NCBI RefSeq assembly: GCF_001697145.1
Contig: NZ_CP012719.1
Coordinates: forward strand, 1,646,501-1,710,500
Direction: 5' to 3'
Source of the DNA: Streptococcus anginosus
Lineage (GTDB): Bacteria; Bacillota; Bacilli; Lactobacillales; Streptococcaceae
Length of the DNA: 64,000 nucleotides
The notes beneath the pieces are model-generated. The model worked only from the letters and a program-made list of their open reading frames with translations. It was not told the origin of the DNA and did not search any database. Shown here in pieces: positions 44,095 to 54,952 of this stretch (the stretch's first letter is position 1; every line of letters begins with the position of its first letter). The position numbers and the translations under genes are program-made.

Positions 44095-44937
44095 CTAAAG
44101 AAGTTCTAATTTTTCAAGGGCATTGTAGAGACCGTCCTCGGCCACATCATCTGTCACCATATCCGCCATGGCTAATATTTCTGGGCCGCCATTGCCCATA
44201 GAAACCCCAATTTGACAATATTCCAACATCGGAATGTCAATCTTGGCATCTCCAAAAGCAATTGTATCTTCTTTTTTTGCCCCCAAATACTCTAGCAGTA
44301 CATCAATCGCATGTGCCTTCGTAATATCCTTAACTCCTAGATCGCCAAAGAGAGCTTCCTCTCCACGACCACCCCATGTACCAGCCTTGAGCTCTGGAAA
44401 AGCTTCCTTAGAGTCCAAGTGATCCTGATAAGAAGTGAGAATAAAGCTGATTTTATTCAGATCATCTCGGTAAAGCTCGCCACCAAAGACCATGCCGTGC
44501 ATCACATCTTCAACCTCTTGATGTTCAACTTCCGCATCTGTTTTGCCTTTTTTCTTGGCATAAAGTTTCATGACCGGACGTGCTGCGTCACGAAAATGTT
44601 CACTAGCAAAGAGACCGTTGTTACTTTCTAAATAAAATTCCAATCCTCTCTCATGCAACCAGTCTACAACTCTCTTTTCCACTTCTAAAGGAATCAGCTG
44701 ATGCATAATAACCTGGCCTTCATGCTCCACATAAGAACCATTCCCGCCAATCATACCGTCCAGACCAATATCCCAGATTTCCTGAGGCATTTCCGCCTTA
44801 CTACGTCCCGTACAGACATAGATCAGATGCCCATTTTCCCGCGCCTGACGAATAGCCTGAATAGCGGATTCTGGAATGCGATTGTCATAATCCACCAAAG
44901 TTCCGTCTACATCTAAAAAGATAATTTTTCTGCTCAT
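44095..44937 (-). CDS. Cof-type HAD-IIB phosphatase
   Basis: 280 residues: IFLDVDGTLVDYDNRIPESA gives the DxDGT nucleophile, YVCTGRSKAEMPQ motif II, and AFGDAKIDIPMLEYCQIGVS motif IV. The cap domain is type C2B. The family removes phosphate from sugar phosphates and related molecules. It is intact, unlike the HAD gene at 28979-29797. It lies 12 bases after the glucosidase pseudogene, so it may have acted on products of that pathway. Confidence 0.92.
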   Translation of the reverse strand: MSRKIIFLDVDGTLVDYDNRIPESAIQAIRQARENGHLIYVCTGRSKAEMPQEIWDIGLDGMIGGNGSYVEHEGQVIMHQLIPLEVEKRVVDWLHERGLEFYLESNNGLFASEHFRDAARPVMKLYAKKKGKTDAEVEHQEVEDVMHGMVFGGELYRDDLNKISFILTSYQDHLDSKEAFPELKAGTWGGRGEEALFGDLGVKDITKAHAIDVLLEYLGAKKEDTIAFGDAKIDIPMLEYCQIGVSMGNGGPEILAMADMVTDDVAEDGLYNALEKLELL

Positions 44938-44949
44938 CTGTTGACCTTT

Positions 44950-46418
<1,469 letters not shown>

Positions 46419-46480
46419 TTCATTCACCTCATTCTTTGATTACTTCTATTATACTCTTTTTTTGAAACCCTTTTCTTGTA

Positions 46481-46507
46481 GAATAGTCAGAGATAATGAT
46501 ACTATTC
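46481..46507. promoter_or_regulatory. Inverted repeat upstream of the GH1 pseudogene
   Basis: GAATAGT (46481-46487) and ACTATTC (46501-46507), with ATGATACTATTC shared by the region before the intact GH1 gene (59029-59047). A TATAAT (minus strand, near 46451) lies between it and the start codon. Confidence 0.5.
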
Positions 46508-46642
46508 TTTCATTATTTAATATTTCCTATCTATCAGAAAACCAAAAAGAGCGCATTTTCAGCACTCTTTCAAAGTTTCTAGCTGCAACTGCAGAACAAC
46601 AAAGGTCAGAACATCCTGTTCCCAAAACAAGTCAGGACATGC

Positions 46643-47497
46643 TTACTTATTAAAAAATGTATGCGTCGCTTGATAAATTCGATGAGCAGTATCGGAATTG
46701 TTCATCGTATATAAATGAACGCCTGCCACATCTTGAGTGACTAAGTCAACAATTTGGTCAATCGCATAAGCTAATCCTGCTGCTCTGAGCGACTCTGGAT
46801 CGTGTTCATATTTATCTAGAATAGAGCAAAATTTTCGTGGTAAATAAATGTTTTCACAGGTTTTGAGCAAACGAAGAACCTGATTTCTGTTTAAAATCGG
46901 CATAATCCCTGCATGGATGGGCACTTCAATCCCTGCTAAGATACATTTATCTTGAAAATCGTAAAAGCTCTCATTATCAAAGAAAAGCTGTGTTAAAAGG
47001 CTGGAACAGCCGGCATCCACCTTCTTTTTGAGATTTTGGATATCTGAGATTTGATTGGGCGAGTCCGGATGACCTTCCGGATAGCAGGCCCCCACAATCT
47101 CAAAGTGAGGAGCTTCTTTCTTAATATACTCAATCAAATCTGTTGCATAGACGAAATCCTTTTGGGGCTCCACATCAGGGAGGATATCCCCTCTGAGTGC
47201 CAATACTTTATGAACACCTACCTTATCAAGTGCTGTCAGAGTTTCTGTAACCATTTCCTTAGTCAGATAAACCGCAGGCAGGTGAGCAATGGTCGGGATG
47301 TGCAGGTCATTGCGGATAAAGTCCGCCAGACGCACCGTCGTTTCTTCAATATTGAACTTATTATTACTCGCTGTAACACTGATGAAATGAGGCACCAGAT
47401 CCTGCATTTCCTTCAGGGCCGCCATAATCTTTTCATTGCCTACTGCTGGATTGGGAGGAAATACTTCAAAAGAGAGAGACGGGCTTTGGATAGACAT
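46643..47497 (-). CDS. metF: 5,10-methylenetetrahydrofolate reductase
   Basis: 284 residues forming an FAD-binding TIM barrel: SFEVFPPNPAVGNEKIMAAL with the conserved glutamate, HFISVTASNNK, PTIAHLPAVYL, VLALRGDILPD, YPEGHPDSPN and LLTQLFFDNESFYDF. It makes 5-methyltetrahydrofolate, the methyl donor used by MetE. It lies downstream of metE on the same strand; a BOX-like repeat fills the gap, so the two are probably still one operon under the Met-box. Confidence 0.96.
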   Translation of the reverse strand: MSIQSPSLSFEVFPPNPAVGNEKIMAALKEMQDLVPHFISVTASNNKFNIEETTVRLADFIRNDLHIPTIAHLPAVYLTKEMVTETLTALDKVGVHKVLALRGDILPDVEPQKDFVYATDLIEYIKKEAPHFEIVGACYPEGHPDSPNQISDIQNLKKKVDAGCSSLLTQLFFDNESFYDFQDKCILAGIEVPIHAGIMPILNRNQVLRLLKTCENIYLPRKFCSILDKYEHDPESLRAAGLAYAIDQIVDLVTQDVAGVHLYTMNNSDTAHRIYQATHTFFNK

Positions 47498-47516
47498 GTT
47501 TTACAATTCCTTTGCT

Positions 47517-47783
47517 AATACTCAATGAAAATCAAAATTAGACGCGAAAGCGAGTCGGTCAAACTCTTTGGGAAAGAGTTTGAGGTTGCAGATAAAGCAA
47601 ACCTAGTTTGCATCAAAAGTACTGGAGTTACATAAGAGAAAAGCTTCGCTTTCTTTATTTGCAACCTCTCACAGTCTCCCAGACAGTTTTTGACAGGAAC
47701 TGCATTCCCTTTATCCGCAACTTTCAACAGTCCACTGGACTGTTGAAACTGGCAAAGTATCATGTTGATTTTCGAAGAGTATA
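47517..47783. repeat. BOX-like repeat between metE and metF
   Basis: It opens with TACTCAATGAAAATCAAA near 47519 and closes with GATTTTCGAAGAGTAT (to 47783), the terminal sequences of streptococcal BOX-type repeats. Inside are modular hairpins: AAACTCTTTGGGAAAGAGTTT (47559-47581 region) followed by GAGGTTGCAGATAAAGC, TTTCTTTATTTGCAACCTC, and CAACAGTCCACTGGACTGTTG. An apparent 82-codon frame across it is a by-product of the repeat. Confidence 0.7.
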
Positions 47784-47835
47784 AGACAGCAAGGGCAGGT
47801 TCAGGTCCGCCCTTCTGTCAGCTCTTATTTTTTGA

Positions 47836-50085
47836 TTAAAGTTTTTCACGCGCTGCCTTGGCTGCCTCTACCAGGCGGACCAGACTGGCCTTGGTTTCAG
47901 TAATGCCACGCGTTTTCAGACCGCAGTCAGGATTGATCCAGAGCTTGCAGTTCGGCACCTTGGTCAGGATGGCTTCGATGGTGTGGTCGATTTCCTCTTC
48001 ATTTGGTACACGAGGAGAGTGGATATCGTAAACTCCAGGTCCCACTTCTGTCTGGAAGTTCTTGGCCTTGAGCTCATCCAGGATTTTCAGATTGGAGCGG
48101 CTGGCCTCAAAAGAGATGACATCCGCATCCATGTTGTCAATGGCCGGGATGATATCGGTAAACTCTGAGTAGCACATGTGGGTATGGATCTGGGTATTCG
48201 GTGCTACGGTAGAGTGGACCAGACGGAAGGCCGGAATAGCCCAGTCCAGATAGTCTTCATACCAGTCGCTACGACGGAGCGGCAGCTTTTCACGCAGGGC
48301 AGCTTCATCGATTTGGATAATCTTAACGCCGGCAGCTTCCAGGTCCAGAACTTCATCCTTGATGGCCAGGGCAATCTGCAGGGTAGAGTCCTTGATGGAA
48401 ATATCTTCCCGTGGGAAGGACCAGTTGAGGATAGTTACAGGTCCCGTCAGCATTCCCTTAACCGGCTTATCGGTCCGGCTTTGAGCATAGCTGGACCATT
48501 TAACAGTAATCGGGTTGAGGCGGGTTACATCTCCCCAGATAATCGGCGGTTTCACCCCACGCATACCGTAGGATTGCACCCAGCCGTTCTTGGAGAAGAG
48601 GTAGCCGGACAGGTTTTGACCGAAGTATTCTACCATGTCATTGCGCTCGAATTCCCCGTGAACCAGAACATCAAAACCAACTTCTTCCTGCCACTTGATC
48701 CATTCGTCGATCTGCTCAGCCAGGAACTTGTCATAGTCTTCCTGGGACAGTTCTCCCTTGCGGAAGGCCAGGCGCTTGGCCCGAACTTCCTTGGTCTGAG
48801 GGAAGGAACCGATGGTTGTCGTCGGAAGGGCCGGCAGTTTGAAGGCTTCTTTCTGAATGGCTTCGCGTTCTGCGAAGGTCGGCAGACGAGTATAGTCTGC
48901 ATCTGTCAATCCAGCGATACGAGTTGCCAATTCAGCATTTTGACCGACACGCTCTGTCGCAAAGAGTTCCTTATTGGCAGCCAGGGCTTCTGCTCCGCCA
49001 CCATTGCGGATGGCATCTAGGTCCCGAAGCTCATTCAACTTCTCAGCCGCAAAGGCAAAGTGCTTGAGGATGGCTTCTTCAAAGTCTTCATTGGCTGTGG
49101 TGAAAGGTACATGCAGGAGGGAGCAAGAGCTGGTCAGCACAAGCTTTTCAGCCGGAATCTGCTTCAGGACAGCCAGGCTCTTTTCATAATTATTGCACCA
49201 GATATTCTTACCGTTGACAATCCCGACATAGAGGGTCTTGTCGGCCGGGAAGCCGGACTTGACCAGCTCCAAGGTTTTCTTGCCTTCGACGAAGTCCAGA
49301 CCGATAGCGTCTACCGGCAGTTCGATCAAATCAGAGTAGATATCCCGAACATCGCCGAAATAGGTCTGAATCAGGACTTCCAGTCCCTTCTTGTCAGCCA
49401 GGATTTTCCTGTAGAGATCAAGGAAGAGGACCCTCTCTTCGGCGGACAGGTCCTTGACCAGGCTTGGCTCATCCAGCTGGATGCGCTCAGCTCCTAGGTC
49501 GGCCAATTTGGCAAAGACTTCCTGATAGGCCTTGGCCATGGCAGCCACAAACTGGGCAGCCTCTACCCCTTCTTCAAAGTCGGACAGCTGCAGAAGGGTA
49601 AAGGGACCTACCAGGACCGGACGGGTATCCAGGCCCAGTTCCTTGGCTTCCGCAAATTCATAAAAGATCTTGCTGCCGGACAATTTAACCTGAGTATCCT
49701 TTTCAAACTTAGGCACAATGTAGTGGTAGTTGGTGTTAAACCATTTTTTCATGGGCAGGGCACGTACGTCCCCTTTTTCTCCTTGATAGCCGCGGGCCAG
49801 GGCAAAATAACGCTCCAAATCAGACAGATCCAGGCCCTGAACAGAGGACGGCACTACGTTAAAGAGGAAGGCAGCATCCAAAACGTTATCATAGTGAGAA
49901 AAATCGTTGGACGGTACTTCTGTAATCCCGTGCTCTTTGACGATATTCCAGTGCTTGGCGCGCAGCTCCTTGGCAGCAGCCAGGAGTTCCTGAGCTGAAA
50001 TTTCATTCCTAAAGTATTTTTCAGTTGTGAATTTTAATTCGCGGAATTCTCCCAAACGCGGGAAGCCAATAATCGTAGTTGACAT
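47836..50085 (-). CDS. metE: Cobalamin-independent methionine synthase
   Basis: 749 residues, full length, two linked TIM barrels. The C-terminal zinc site is visible in HTHMCYSEF (histidine and cysteine), QIDEAALRE and [10 protein letters not shown]. It moves a methyl group from 5-methyltetrahydrofolate-triglutamate to homocysteine. ATG 50085 is used because GGAGG is 6 bases upstream; the ATG at 50091 touches that site. By eye the gene is richer in G and C, mainly at third codon positions, than metF and other neighbours, suggesting later import from a streptococcus with higher GC. A long palindromic Met-box lies 75 bases upstream. Confidence 0.97.
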   Translation of the reverse strand: MSTTIIGFPRLGEFRELKFTTEKYFRNEISAQELLAAAKELRAKHWNIVKEHGITEVPSNDFSHYDNVLDAAFLFNVVPSSVQGLDLSDLERYFALARGYQGEKGDVRALPMKKWFNTNYHYIVPKFEKDTQVKLSGSKIFYEFAEAKELGLDTRPVLVGPFTLLQLSDFEEGVEAAQFVAAMAKAYQEVFAKLADLGAERIQLDEPSLVKDLSAEERVLFLDLYRKILADKKGLEVLIQTYFGDVRDIYSDLIELPVDAIGLDFVEGKKTLELVKSGFPADKTLYVGIVNGKNIWCNNYEKSLAVLKQIPAEKLVLTSSCSLLHVPFTTANEDFEEAILKHFAFAAEKLNELRDLDAIRNGGGAEALAANKELFATERVGQNAELATRIAGLTDADYTRLPTFAEREAIQKEAFKLPALPTTTIGSFPQTKEVRAKRLAFRKGELSQEDYDKFLAEQIDEWIKWQEEVGFDVLVHGEFERNDMVEYFGQNLSGYLFSKNGWVQSYGMRGVKPPIIWGDVTRLNPITVKWSSYAQSRTDKPVKGMLTGPVTILNWSFPREDISIKDSTLQIALAIKDEVLDLEAAGVKIIQIDEAALREKLPLRRSDWYEDYLDWAIPAFRLVHSTVAPNTQIHTHMCYSEFTDIIPAIDNMDADVISFEASRSNLKILDELKAKNFQTEVGPGVYDIHSPRVPNEEEIDHTIEAILTKVPNCKLWINPDCGLKTRGITETKASLVRLVEAAKAAREKL

Positions 50086-50159
50086 AGTCATCCTCCAAAA
50101 TTTCTTGTTGACACTATCTTAACAGAAAATCTAAGCTCTGTATAATTGGAATTTCTAGG

Positions 50160-50192
50160 AATCTTGTTATAGTTTTTAACTATAACAAGATT
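50160..50192 (-). promoter_or_regulatory. Extended palindromic Met-box (MetR/MtaR-type site)
   Basis: TATAGTTTTTAACTATA (50168-50184) differs at one position from the streptococcal MET-box TATAGTTTNAAACTATA. The symmetry extends: 15-base perfect arms at 50160-50174 and 50178-50192 flank a TTT centre, a 33-base palindrome. LysR-type MtaR/MetR proteins use this box to control methionine genes. Confidence 0.8.
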
Positions 50193-50303
50193 CCAAATAT
50201 ATATTTAACATTGATTTCATCGCGTGTCGTTTAACATTTTATGATTTGATATAATTTAAAGCTATGGTAGTCGCATACATTAAAATTTTTGGAAATCCTT
50301 TGC

Positions 50304-50332
50304 TTGCTATTTTAAAAAATAGATGTTAGAAT
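50304..50332 (+). promoter_or_regulatory. Promoter of the ykoEDC operon
   Basis: -35 TTGCTA (50304-50309), 17-base spacer, -10 TAGAAT (50327-50332), placing transcription start just before the riboswitch. Confidence 0.7.
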
Positions 50333-50350
50333 AGCAACATAATAAAAAGC

Positions 50351-50428
50351 AAAGAACATTTGGGGTGCCGAGGCTGAGATTATACCCATGGAACCTGATG
50401 CAGTTAATGCTGCCGCAGGGAAATGTAT
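50351..50428 (+). ncRNA. TPP riboswitch (THI element)
   Basis: The conserved parts are all present: GGGGTGCC, GGCTGAGA, ACCC, GAACCTGATGCAGTTAAT and CCGCAGGGAAA, closed by ACATTT/AAATGT (50356-50361 and 50421-50426). TPP binding would shut the downstream ykoEDC genes. Confidence 0.97.
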
Positions 50429-50484
50429 AAGAAAGACCAAACCGTTCTAATCATTTATGTGATTAGATTTTATTTTGTCGTGCC

Positions 50485-50522
50485 AAAACTCCTCATCTGC
50501 TCTGTTAGAAGGAGTTTTTTTT
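50485..50522 (+). terminator. Riboswitch expression platform: terminator that includes the ykoE RBS
   Basis: AAAACTCC (50485-50492) pairs with GGAGTTTT (50511-50518) and is followed by T to 50522, directly before the ATG. The GGAG in the second arm is the ykoE ribosome binding site, so the same stem can stop transcription or hide the site. Confidence 0.75.
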
Positions 50523-51083
50523 ATGTTTGAAAAATGGAGTTTACGAGATGTTATCCTCTTAGCTCTTTTAGCTATTCTTTTCGGTGGGATTTTTGTCGGT
50601 TCAGGTTTTCTTTACAACATTTTGACAGCTATTTTAGCACCAGCAGGTTTGGAGCCTTTCGCCAATGAAGTCTTGTTTGGTCTTTGGTGTATGGCAGCTC
50701 CTATGTCAGCTATGCTCATTCACAAAGCTGGTAGCGCCACGATTGGAGAAGTGCTTGCAGCCCTCGCAGAGATACTATATGGCAGCCAATTTGGCATGAG
50801 CACGTTGATTTCTGGGCTCATTCAAGGTTTTGGTAGTGAGCTTGGTTTTGCAGCGACGCGATACAAATGCTATGATTGGCTATCGCTGACTTATAGCGCC
50901 ATTGGTACGACTCTTTTGAGCTTTACCTATGAATATTTCAAAATTGGTTACTACGCTTTCAAACCCGGTTTTGTCTTAGCATTGCTTATTGTTCGCTTCT
51001 TCTCTGTATTCTTTTTCTGCGCCGTTCTAGTCAAAATCATTATGAATCTTTACGACAAGATTAACCAAGCTGCTGGTAAATAA
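50523..51083 (+). CDS. ykoE: Thiamine/HMP ECF transporter S component, YkoE family
   Basis: 186 residues with five or six transmembrane segments, starting MFEKWSLRDVILLALLAILF. YkoE is the substrate-binding membrane part of an energy-coupling-factor transporter for thiamine or its pyrimidine precursor. The start at 50523 follows the GGAG in the terminator stem; a longer frame from 50475 runs through the riboswitch platform and is excluded. It is the first of three genes that match the YkoEDC system, under a TPP riboswitch. Confidence 0.92.
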   Translation: MFEKWSLRDVILLALLAILFGGIFVGSGFLYNILTAILAPAGLEPFANEVLFGLWCMAAPMSAMLIHKAGSATIGEVLAALAEILYGSQFGMSTLISGLIQGFGSELGFAATRYKCYDWLSLTYSAIGTTLLSFTYEYFKIGYYAFKPGFVLALLIVRFFSVFFFCAVLVKIIMNLYDKINQAAGK

Positions 51084-51084
51084 G

Positions 51085-52419
51085 ATGAAACTAACATTAG
51101 AGCACATTTATTTTAGAGATGTCTTTAAAGATTTAACCTTCGCCTTTGAAACAGGAAAAATGACGCTCTTGATTGGTGATACCGGTGCTGGCAAATCAAC
51201 CCTTTTTCGGATTTTAACGAATTTCAACGAACTAGACTTCTCTGGAGAGGTCAAACTAGGTGATACACTATTATCTCATTTACCTATTCATGAACGAGTC
51301 ACCTACCTCAGTATGATGTTTCAAAATCCAAGCCGTCAATTCACCATGACAACCCTTTATGAGGAATTGATTTTTACTTTGGAAAATCTCCAAACGCCTG
51401 CTGAACAGATTGATGCAAAAATCAAGCATGCTATCACTCTTGGGAAAGTAGAACACCTGCTCCATCGTAATTTTCTAACCTTATCTGGCGGAGAAAAACA
51501 ACAAGTCTCTCTGGCGGTTCTGTTGGCTATGGATTCGCAGATTATTCTATTGGACGAGCCCTTTGCTTCTGTTGATCAAGAAGCACGCAAGCGCTTGATT
51601 CATCTGTTAGCTGATTTGACAAAAATGGGGAAAACGGTGATTCTGTGCGACCACGACCGCAGTCTCTATGCTGACTGCGTTGACCACCTTGTTGAGTTAA
51701 AAAATGGCGAACTTTTTGAACGAGATGTAGCTCTTTTAAAAAAGGCTCCTCCAAGCTATCAGTTGGTATGCGAACATACTCAGCGAAGCCCTTTCTTACA
51801 GCTGCAACATGTTTCCTGTCAATTTGACTCAAAAATACTTTTTACGATTGAGGATTTTACTTTTCAGCAAGGTGTTACGACTCTCATCGGGTCTAACGGT
51901 GCCGGTAAATCAACTCTTTTTCGTGCCATTTTGCAATTGCAAAAGTACAAAGGCAATATGAGTTATCAGGGCCGAAAAATTAAGAAGAACAAGCAATTGT
52001 ATCGCCATATTACTGCCGTTGTTCAAGATGCTGAAAAGCAATTCATTCGGACGACACCCGCAGAGGAATTAAACCTTCCCTCTCTTTCCAGCGAAAACCA
52101 AGCAAAGACACAAGAGGCCTTAACTTTGTTTGGTTTAGACAGGAAAATGGATTCTAGTCTTTTCCACTTGAGTGGTGGGCAAAAAAAAATCATTCAATTA
52201 TTGGCTATCTTGACCTTAGAAACTCCTGTCATACTCATGGATGAGCCCTTTACTGGTTTAGATAAAAAAGCCTGTGTTTTTTTTGCTAATTGGATCAGAG
52301 AAAAAGCTGCACAACAGAGCTTTATTATTATTTCTCATCGCTTAGAACCCTTGGACGGCATTAGCGATTACTTGGTAGAGCTGACATCTCACGGACTGAT
52401 AGAAAGGAGAGCGCTATGA
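51085..52419 (+). CDS. ykoD: ECF transporter duplicated ATPase, YkoD family
   Basis: 444 residues with two ABC ATPase domains in one chain. Domain 1: GDTGAGKSTLFRI, LSGGEKQQVSLAVLLAM and ILLDEPFASVDQ; domain 2: GSNGAGKSTLFRA, LSGGQKKIIQLLAIL and ILMDEPFTGLDK. It hydrolyses ATP to drive uptake with YkoC and YkoE. One base separates it from ykoE and it overlaps ykoC by four bases, so all three are coupled. Confidence 0.94.
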   Translation: MKLTLEHIYFRDVFKDLTFAFETGKMTLLIGDTGAGKSTLFRILTNFNELDFSGEVKLGDTLLSHLPIHERVTYLSMMFQNPSRQFTMTTLYEELIFTLENLQTPAEQIDAKIKHAITLGKVEHLLHRNFLTLSGGEKQQVSLAVLLAMDSQIILLDEPFASVDQEARKRLIHLLADLTKMGKTVILCDHDRSLYADCVDHLVELKNGELFERDVALLKKAPPSYQLVCEHTQRSPFLQLQHVSCQFDSKILFTIEDFTFQQGVTTLIGSNGAGKSTLFRAILQLQKYKGNMSYQGRKIKKNKQLYRHITAVVQDAEKQFIRTTPAEELNLPSLSSENQAKTQEALTLFGLDRKMDSSLFHLSGGQKKIIQLLAILTLETPVILMDEPFTGLDKKACVFFANWIREKAAQQSFIIISHRLEPLDGISDYLVELTSHGLIERRAL

Positions 52420-53069
52420 AAAAAGAAGAAACAAATGTCCTAGCACTCTTGCTCCTTCTCATTGTATTGACGCTAGAAATTTCCTTTGTCCGCTCAACAT
52501 GGCTCAACTGCGCTGTTGTCGTAGGGGCACTTATCTACCTTACTTACCTTAGGAAATGGTGGGGCATTCTCTGGGTGTTCCTTCTGCCGTTGCTTCCGGC
52601 ATTGGCAAATTTCTGGGCTATCCAGCTTCACGGCGATAAAAGTCAAGCAAGCGTTCTGTTTACACGTTCCTTTGCTTTAGCGGCTCTGGGAATGACCTTT
52701 TTATACGGCGTCAATCTCAATCAACTCTTGCGCTACTGGCATCAGAAGGGATTTCCAAGTCACTTTACTTACGGGCTGCTCGTTGTCTTAAACGCTATTC
52801 CAGTTATTCAAAAAGAAATCCAAGCTGTTCGCGAAGCTAGTCTCTTGCGGGGTAAAACCTTGCATTTCTGGTCACCAATCTTTTATATCAAAGCAATTTT
52901 TATCGCTTTTAACTGGCGTGATTCCTATGTAGAAGCTATGTACGCCCACGGATTTGATGAGACTATCAAGCGAAGCTATTACCGACATTTGGAAACACCA
53001 AAAAGTACCACCCTTGCTTGCTTCTTGATTTTCCTCCTTATCAATCTAACCCTTTTTATCCCAAAGTAG
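52416..53069 (+). CDS. ykoC: ECF transporter T component, YkoC family
   Basis: 217 residues with about five transmembrane segments and the two A-R-G-like coupling helices at the C-terminal half: IQKEIQAVREASLLRGKTLH and DSYVEAMYAHGFDETIKRSY, matching the CbiQ/EcfT type signatures. It links the ATPase YkoD to the binding subunit YkoE. AGAAAGGAGAGCGCT precedes the ATG inside the end of ykoD. Confidence 0.9.
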   Translation: MKKEETNVLALLLLLIVLTLEISFVRSTWLNCAVVVGALIYLTYLRKWWGILWVFLLPLLPALANFWAIQLHGDKSQASVLFTRSFALAALGMTFLYGVNLNQLLRYWHQKGFPSHFTYGLLVVLNAIPVIQKEIQAVREASLLRGKTLHFWSPIFYIKAIFIAFNWRDSYVEAMYAHGFDETIKRSYYRHLETPKSTTLACFLIFLLINLTLFIPK

Positions 53070-53176
53070 GAATTTGATACAAAAACACTGCGATCAATTT
53101 TATTTTTTAGAAGGTCTTTTTATCCACTTAAAGTAGGTCATCGTCTAATTCTATCGCAACACAAGCACCGTCTTTA

Positions 53177-53185
53177 TGCTATAAT
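53177..53185 (+). promoter_or_regulatory. Extended -10 promoter before the hydrolase gene
   Basis: TGCTATAAT is a full extended -10; no good -35 is seen, which is acceptable for this promoter type. It lies about 90 bases before the start codon. Confidence 0.5.
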
Positions 53186-53277
53186 GATATCAAGTAATCC
53201 AATTTATGATAGATTTTAATAGGTTTACTCTTACAATCGTTCCCATCTCTTTTGTTGAAAATAAAAAGGAGTCACTC

Positions 53278-53904
53278 ATGAAAATCATTTTTTTACACGG
53301 TCTTGGACAGGATAAACACTCTTGGGATAAAGTCCGTGAACTTCTGCCACAATATGACACCGAGGCTTTAGACCTCTTTTACACAAATAACAACATCATT
53401 ACAGTCTCTCAGCTAGAACAACACCTTTGTCAGGAACTTCAAGCCATTAACGAACCATTTGTTCTAGTTGGATTGTCTCTCGGTGGAACTCTTGCCTTAA
53501 AGGTGGGGCAACAATTCCCTCAGCTCCAAGCACTCGTTTTATCAGGAACTCAATATAAACTAAGCTCCAATCTACTCTATAAACTCCAGCTGCTTATCTT
53601 CTCTTGCCTACCAGACTCCCTATTCAAAAAAGAGGGGCTTCATAAAAAATCTTTTGTTGGCCTGTTAAAAGACTTGAAAAATTTAGATTTATCAAGTCAA
53701 CTAAGTGCAATACAACTTCCCAGCCTCATCATCTGTGGCAGCAAAGATTGGCCTAACCTGCCTTCCTCTAAAAAATTAGCTGCAGCTTTACCACAAGCAG
53801 ATTTTGTGACACTTTCAGGTGGAAATCATACACTTAACACAGACCACCCTCAAGAAATGGCCGCTATGATTGAAAGATTTATCCTACAAAATTGTGAAAT
53901 CTGA
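53278..53904 (+). CDS. Small alpha/beta hydrolase
   Basis: 208 residues from ATG 53278 (AAAGGAGTCACTC upstream); a longer frame from 53206 has no support. MKIIFLHGLGQDKHSWDKV gives the oxyanion-hole HGLG, VGLSLGGTLALKV the serine nucleophile elbow G-L-S-L-G, IICGSKDWPNLP the acid and SGGNHTLNTDHP the histidine. The full triad suggests an active esterase-like enzyme; the substrate is unknown. It is a single gene with a terminator overlapping its end. Confidence 0.88.
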   Translation: MKIIFLHGLGQDKHSWDKVRELLPQYDTEALDLFYTNNNIITVSQLEQHLCQELQAINEPFVLVGLSLGGTLALKVGQQFPQLQALVLSGTQYKLSSNLLYKLQLLIFSCLPDSLFKKEGLHKKSFVGLLKDLKNLDLSSQLSAIQLPSLIICGSKDWPNLPSSKKLAAALPQADFVTLSGGNHTLNTDHPQEMAAMIERFILQNCEI

Positions 53905-53924
53905 GGTTTTCTCAGATTTTTTAA
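53897..53924 (+). terminator. Terminator overlapping the hydrolase stop codon
   Basis: AAATCTGAG (53897-53905) pairs with CTCAGATTT (53911-53919), followed by TTT. The TGA stop lies in the first arm. Confidence 0.75.
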
Positions 53925-54030
53925 ATTTTAGAAATATTTGAGAATTGCTTGAGACTTATTTGACAAGCATTTTGTATACTAAATAGTGAAAAGAGGGAAA
54001 CTCTACGATAGAAAAAATGGAGGTCACGTT

Positions 54031-54939
54031 ATGGAAACTGTTGTAAATGTGAAACACATCAGCAAGAGATTTGGACAACAACTCGCTTTGGATGATGTCA
54101 GTCTCACTGTGAAGCAAGGAGAAATTTACGGGCTGATTGGGAAAAATGGAGCCGGTAAGACAACGCTTATCAAAGTGATTACCCAGCTGATTCAGCCCAA
54201 TAGCGGTACGATTGCTCTCTTTGGTTCTTCTAATAAATCCGAATGGACGCACGCTCTCAAGCGAGTCGGTTCTGTCATTGAAGCACCCGCTGCTTACAAT
54301 CACTTGACGGCCTATGAAAACTTAAACTATTGCTGCAAGATACGGCATATCCCAAATGCGGATAAGGTTATCCGAGAAACTCTCTCTTACGTCGGACTAA
54401 CCAATACTGGCAAGAAAAAATTCCGAGACTTTTCTCTTGGCATGAAACAGCGCTTGGGCATTGCTATTGCTCTTCTGTCAAAACCAGATTTGATGATTTT
54501 GGATGAACCGATTAACGGGCTTGACCCTGTCGGAATCAAAGAATTCCGCCAGTTGGTGCAACGCCTCAATAAAGAATTAAATATGACCTTCATCATCTCC
54601 AGTCATATTTTAAGCGAGCTATACTTGGTCTCTACAAAATTCGGCATCATCGAAAATGGTCATCTCATCAAAGAAATTACGAAAGTAGAATTTGAAGAAG
54701 ATAATGAAGATTATATCGTTTTGAAAACAAATAATCTTGCTGAAGCAAGCAAAATTCTTCACGATCAACTAGGCTACCGCCTCAAAGTTGTAAATGCAAC
54801 AGACGAGCTGCATATTTTCACTCACTCGCACGAAATCAACAAGATTATTCAAGAGCTAGGAAAGGCGAATATTGCTATCAATGAAATCTACTATGCTCGT
54901 CAAGATTTAGAAAAATACTTTACAGATCTAGTAGAATAG
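54031..54939 (+). CDS. ABC transporter ATP-binding protein (ABC-2 exporter)
   Basis: 302 residues from ATG 54031 with GGAGGTCACGTT upstream. YGLIGKNGAGKTTLIKVIT is Walker A, FSLGMKQRLGIAIALL the signature, MILDEPINGLDPVGI Walker B; the C-terminal 90 residues form the extra domain of bacitracin/lantibiotic-type exporters. It works with the permease 13 bases downstream. The convergent two-component system next door is the natural candidate regulator, though binding sites were not identified. Confidence 0.92.
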   Translation: METVVNVKHISKRFGQQLALDDVSLTVKQGEIYGLIGKNGAGKTTLIKVITQLIQPNSGTIALFGSSNKSEWTHALKRVGSVIEAPAAYNHLTAYENLNYCCKIRHIPNADKVIRETLSYVGLTNTGKKKFRDFSLGMKQRLGIAIALLSKPDLMILDEPINGLDPVGIKEFRQLVQRLNKELNMTFIISSHILSELYLVSTKFGIIENGHLIKEITKVEFEEDNEDYIVLKTNNLAEASKILHDQLGYRLKVVNATDELHIFTHSHEINKIIQELGKANIAINEIYYARQDLEKYFTDLVE

Positions 54940-54952
54940 AGGGAGGTTTATC

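Noticed and set aside
47515..47763. An 82-codon frame between metF and metE
   Set aside because: It is made entirely of BOX-like repeat sequence.
48178..49020. A 280-codon plus-strand frame opposite metE
   Set aside because: It is a shadow of the GC-rich metE codons; the metE zinc-site motifs on the other strand settle the coding strand.
53960..53980. TTGACA followed by TATACT as promoter of the ABC genes
   Set aside because: The spacing is only about 9 bases, too short for a normal promoter; another combination may be used.
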